Of a DNA stretch of 6,164 nt, positions 3,954 to 6,164 are shown in pieces; the first letter of the stretch is position 1, and every line of letters starts with the position of its first letter. A program made the translations under genes and the position numbers. The notes under the pieces are model-generated. The model did no database searches and was not told the DNA's origin. It was given only the letters and a program-made list of their open reading frames with translations. This DNA is from Frankia sp. (GTDB lineage: Bacteria; Actinomycetota; Actinomycetes; Frankiales; Frankiaceae), in contig JADGHD010000317.1 of the NCBI GenBank assembly GCA_019689615.1, positions 1 through 6,164 of the forward strand. The letters are read 5' to 3'.

Positions 3954-6164
3954 CCCAGCACATCGACCGTGTCGAGCTGATCGGCCCCGGCCCGGCCGTC
4001 ACCACCGCCGGCCCGCTCCCCGACCCCGCGCCGCCGGCCCAGCCGCCGGAGGAGGACGGCCTGGGGTGCCTGCGGACCGCGCGCGGCAACCTGCCGCTCG
4101 CGGCGATCGACGTCGCCGCCACGATCACCGGCCTGGCCTCGACGACCCGGCTCACCCAGGGCTTCCACAACCCCTACGACGAGCCGCTCGAGGCGACCTA
4201 CATCTTCCCGCTGCCGCCGCGGGCCGCGGTGACCGCGCTGCGGATGGAGGCGGACGACCGGGTCGTCGACGCGGTGCTCAGGGAGCGCGGGCAGGCGCGG
4301 GCAGACTACGACGCCGCGGTCAGCCAGGGCCGGCGGGCCTCGATCGCCGAGGAGGAGCGCCCGGGCGTCTTCACGATGCGGGTCGGCAACATCATGCCCG
4401 GCGAGCGGGTCAGCGTCCGGCTCACCCTCGCCGGCGAGCTGGCCTACGAGGACGGCACGGCGACCTTCCGCTTCCCGCTGGTCGTGGCGCCCCGCTACAT
4501 ACCGGGCACCCCGCTGCCCGGCGAGCAGGTCGGCGACGGCACACAGCTCGACACCGACGCCGTCCCGGACGCCTCCCGGATCAGCCCGCCGGTGCTGCTG
4601 CCCGGCTTCCCCAATCCGGTGGCGCTGTCGGTCGAGGTCGACATCGACCCGGCCGGCCTGCCGGTGACCAGCGCCGCCAGCAGCCTGCACACCGTGATCA
4701 CCGACCGGGACGGCGACCGGCTTCGGGTCCGCCTCGCCCCGGGCGAGCGGCCCAACCGCGACTTCGTGCTCCGGCTGGCCTTCGCCGCCGACGCCGTGCG
4801 CACCTCGCTGGCCGTCCTGCCCGACGACGCCGCCACCGGCGACGACGACAGCACCGGCGACAACGACAGCACCGGCGACGAGGCGGGTGGCGGCTCGGCG
4901 CAGGGCGGGACGTTCGCGCTGACGATCCTGCCGCCCGCCGGCTCCGGCCAGGCGCGTGACCGGGACGTCGTGATCATCCTCGACCGGTCCGGCTCGATGG
5001 GCGGCTGGAAGATGGTCGCCGCCCGGCGCGCCGCCGCCCGGATCGTGGACACGCTGCGCGGCGGCGACCGGTTCGCCGTGCTCGCCTTCGACAACTGGGT
5101 CGAGACCCCGCCGACGTTGCCGTCGGACACGCTGGTCGAGGCGAGCGAGCGCAACCGGTTCCTCGCCGTGGAGTTCCTGGCCAGGGTGGACGCCCGCGGC
5201 GGGACCGCGATGCTCGCGCCGCTGCGCCAGGCCGCCGCGCTGCTGGGCGGCGGCGACGCGACGGCGGGCGAGCGCGAGCGGATCGTGGTGCTGGTGACCG
5301 ACGGCCAGGTCGGCAACGAGGACCAGCTGCTGCGCGAGCTCGCCAGCGGCTTCGCCGGCGCCCGGGTGTTCACGGTCGGCATCGACCGCGCCGTCAACGA
5401 GGGGTTCCTGCGCCGCCTGGCCGGGCCGACCGGCCGCTGCGAGCTGGTCGAGTCGCAGGAGCGGCTCGACGAGGTGATGCGCCACATCCATCGCCGGATC
5501 GACGCCCCGGTCGTCACCGGCCTGCGGCTGGCGCCGGCCGACGGCCCCGGCACGCTCGCGGTCGACGAGAGCTCGCTGTGCCCGCGGCCGCTGCCCGACC
5601 TGTTCCCCGGCGCCCCGGTCGTGATCCGGGGCCGGTACACCGGCACGCCCACCGGCACCGTCACGGTCACCGGCGGCGACGGCTGGCGGGCGAGCGCGGC
5701 GGCGACGCCGAGCACCGACCAGAGCCTTGCGGCCCTGTGGGCCAGGGCGCTGATCCGCGACCTGGAGGACCAGTACGTCGCCACCGACCACTGGGCCGAC
5801 CGGGCGGCCATCGACGCGCTCGAGCGGCGCGTCGTCGAGACCTCGCTGCGCTGCCGGGTGCTGTCCCGGTTCACCGCGTTCGTCGCGGTCGACCAGCGGG
5901 TCGTCAACGAGGGCGGCACCCGGCGCCGGGTCACCCAGCCGGTGGACCTGCCCAGCGGCTGGGAGCCGCAGGAGCCCGCGGCCCCGGGGATGGTCATGGC
6001 CCCGGCACCGCTGGCCGCCGGGGCCGCGCTGGCCGGGGCGCCCGTCGCCTACGCCGCGCCCCCGCCGGGCCCGCTCTCCCCCGCCGCCTGGTCCGGCCAG
6101 GCGGTGTACCGCAAGGCCGCTCCCGGGCGCGGCGGCGGGCGGGGCCGGCGGCCCCGCCGGGCGG
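3950..6164 (+). CDS. VIT and von Willebrand factor A (VWA) domain protein, 3' end outside the window
   Basis: 738 codons are visible without a stop. After a Pro-rich N-terminus (1-45) with no signal peptide, a VIT domain spans about 47-170, with IDVAATITG, EATYIFPLPPRAAVTAL and RPGVFTMRVGNIMPGERVSV. A beta-rich stretch follows to about 290. An acidic GDDDST/GDNDST linker (297-311) leads to a VWA domain (339 to about 520) with an intact MIDAS: D345, S347 and S349 of DRSGS, T419 in GGTAM, and D451 in VTDGQ. A C-terminal region follows, with CRVLSRFTAFVAVD (to D648), typical of bacterial VIT-VWA proteins, then an Ala/Pro tail and an Arg/Gly-rich end. VIT-VWA pairs are known from inter-alpha-trypsin inhibitor heavy chains; VWA MIDAS sites bind protein ligands through a divalent metal. 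It is probably cytosolic and part of a protein assembly. Its bacterial role is unknown to me. The ATGA overlap with the MerR-type gene indicates one operon. Confidence 0.95.
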   Translation, partial: MTQHIDRVELIGPGPAVTTAGPLPDPAPPAQPPEEDGLGCLRTARGNLPLAAIDVAATITGLASTTRLTQGFHNPYDEPLEATYIFPLPPRAAVTALRMEADDRVVDAVLRERGQARADYDAAVSQGRRASIAEEERPGVFTMRVGNIMPGERVSVRLTLAGELAYEDGTATFRFPLVVAPRYIPGTPLPGEQVGDGTQLDTDAVPDASRISPPVLLPGFPNPVALSVEVDIDPAGLPVTSAASSLHTVITDRDGDRLRVRLAPGERPNRDFVLRLAFAADAVRTSLAVLPDDAATGDDDSTGDNDSTGDEAGGGSAQGGTFALTILPPAGSGQARDRDVVIILDRSGSMGGWKMVAARRAAARIVDTLRGGDRFAVLAFDNWVETPPTLPSDTLVEASERNRFLAVEFLARVDARGGTAMLAPLRQAAALLGGGDATAGERERIVVLVTDGQVGNEDQLLRELASGFAGARVFTVGIDRAVNEGFLRRLAGPTGRCELVESQERLDEVMRHIHRRIDAPVVTGLRLAPADGPGTLAVDESSLCPRPLPDLFPGAPVVIRGRYTGTPTGTVTVTGGDGWRASAAATPSTDQSLAALWARALIRDLEDQYVATDHWADRAAIDALERRVVETSLRCRVLSRFTAFVAVDQRVVNEGGTRRRVTQPVDLPSGWEPQEPAAPGMVMAPAPLAAGAALAGAPVAYAAPPPGPLSPAAWSGQAVYRKAAPGRGGGRGRRPRRA
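4838..4873 (+). repeat. 18-bp tandem repeat encoding an acidic linker
   Basis: Two 18-base units (4838-4855 and 4856-4873) differ at one base, GAC versus AAC at the third codon, and encode GDDDST then GDNDST; a partial third unit GDE follows. It forms the Asp-rich linker (297-311) between the VIT-side region and the VWA domain. It may just be a flexible spacer. The closely spaced Asp residues could also bind cations, but no recognised calcium-loop consensus is complete. Confidence 0.75.
6138..6158. repeat. Perfect 9-bp inverted repeat near the window end
   Basis: GGCGGGGCC (6138-6146) and GGCCCCGCC (6150-6158) are exact reverse complements around a 3-base loop. It lies in the still-open reading frame of the VIT-VWA gene, where it encodes part of the Arg/Gly-rich tail. 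No T-run follows within the window, so it cannot be called a terminator, although the gene's end may be close. Confidence 0.4.

Noticed and set aside
3356..5791. An 811-codon minus-strand open frame opposite the MerR-type and VIT-VWA genes
   Set aside because: It crosses two well-supported genes, has no recognisable domain, and its composition is that of an antisense shadow.
4495..5997. A 500-codon minus-strand open frame inside the VIT-VWA gene
   Set aside because: It is Ser/Arg-rich and lacks motifs, while the plus strand shows an intact MIDAS and VIT signatures in the same bases.

Overview
The window is very GC-rich DNA with strong G/C bias at third codon positions, GTG starts and Ala/Gly/Pro/Arg-rich low-complexity protein segments. 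This fits a high-GC actinobacterium, perhaps Frankia-like; that placement is an inference from composition and gene style, not from a marker gene. Five protein-coding genes fill almost all of it. No RNA gene, insertion sequence, CRISPR array or attachment site is visible.

Left part, minus strand (1-1846): a gene for a class V PLP-dependent enzyme resembling EgtE, the ergothioneine C-S lyase, is followed 60 bases downstream on the same strand by the 5' end of a ketopantoate-reductase-like NAD(P) dehydrogenase gene, which runs off the window. The two are probably co-transcribed. A 288-base divergent intergenic region (1847-2134) separates them from the plus-strand genes.

Middle (2135-3106, plus): a complete zinc-independent quinone-oxidoreductase-type MDR dehydrogenase with a good ribosome binding site.

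Right part (3126-6164, plus): a regulator/effector pair that is the most interesting part of the window. A Cys-free MerR-type regulator with a long low-complexity linker and a separate C-terminal segment overlaps by ATGA the start of a large VIT-VWA protein with a complete MIDAS metal site. Just before the regulator lie six TGTCA/TGACA half-sites within 38 bp: a perfect 11-bp inverted repeat plus a second palindrome. They overlap a TTGACA -35 box placed correctly for a leaderless GTG start. A 13-bp copy of the second palindrome recurs inside the regulator gene. The simplest reading is an autoregulated MerR/VIT-VWA operon. Its physiological role cannot be read from the sequence.
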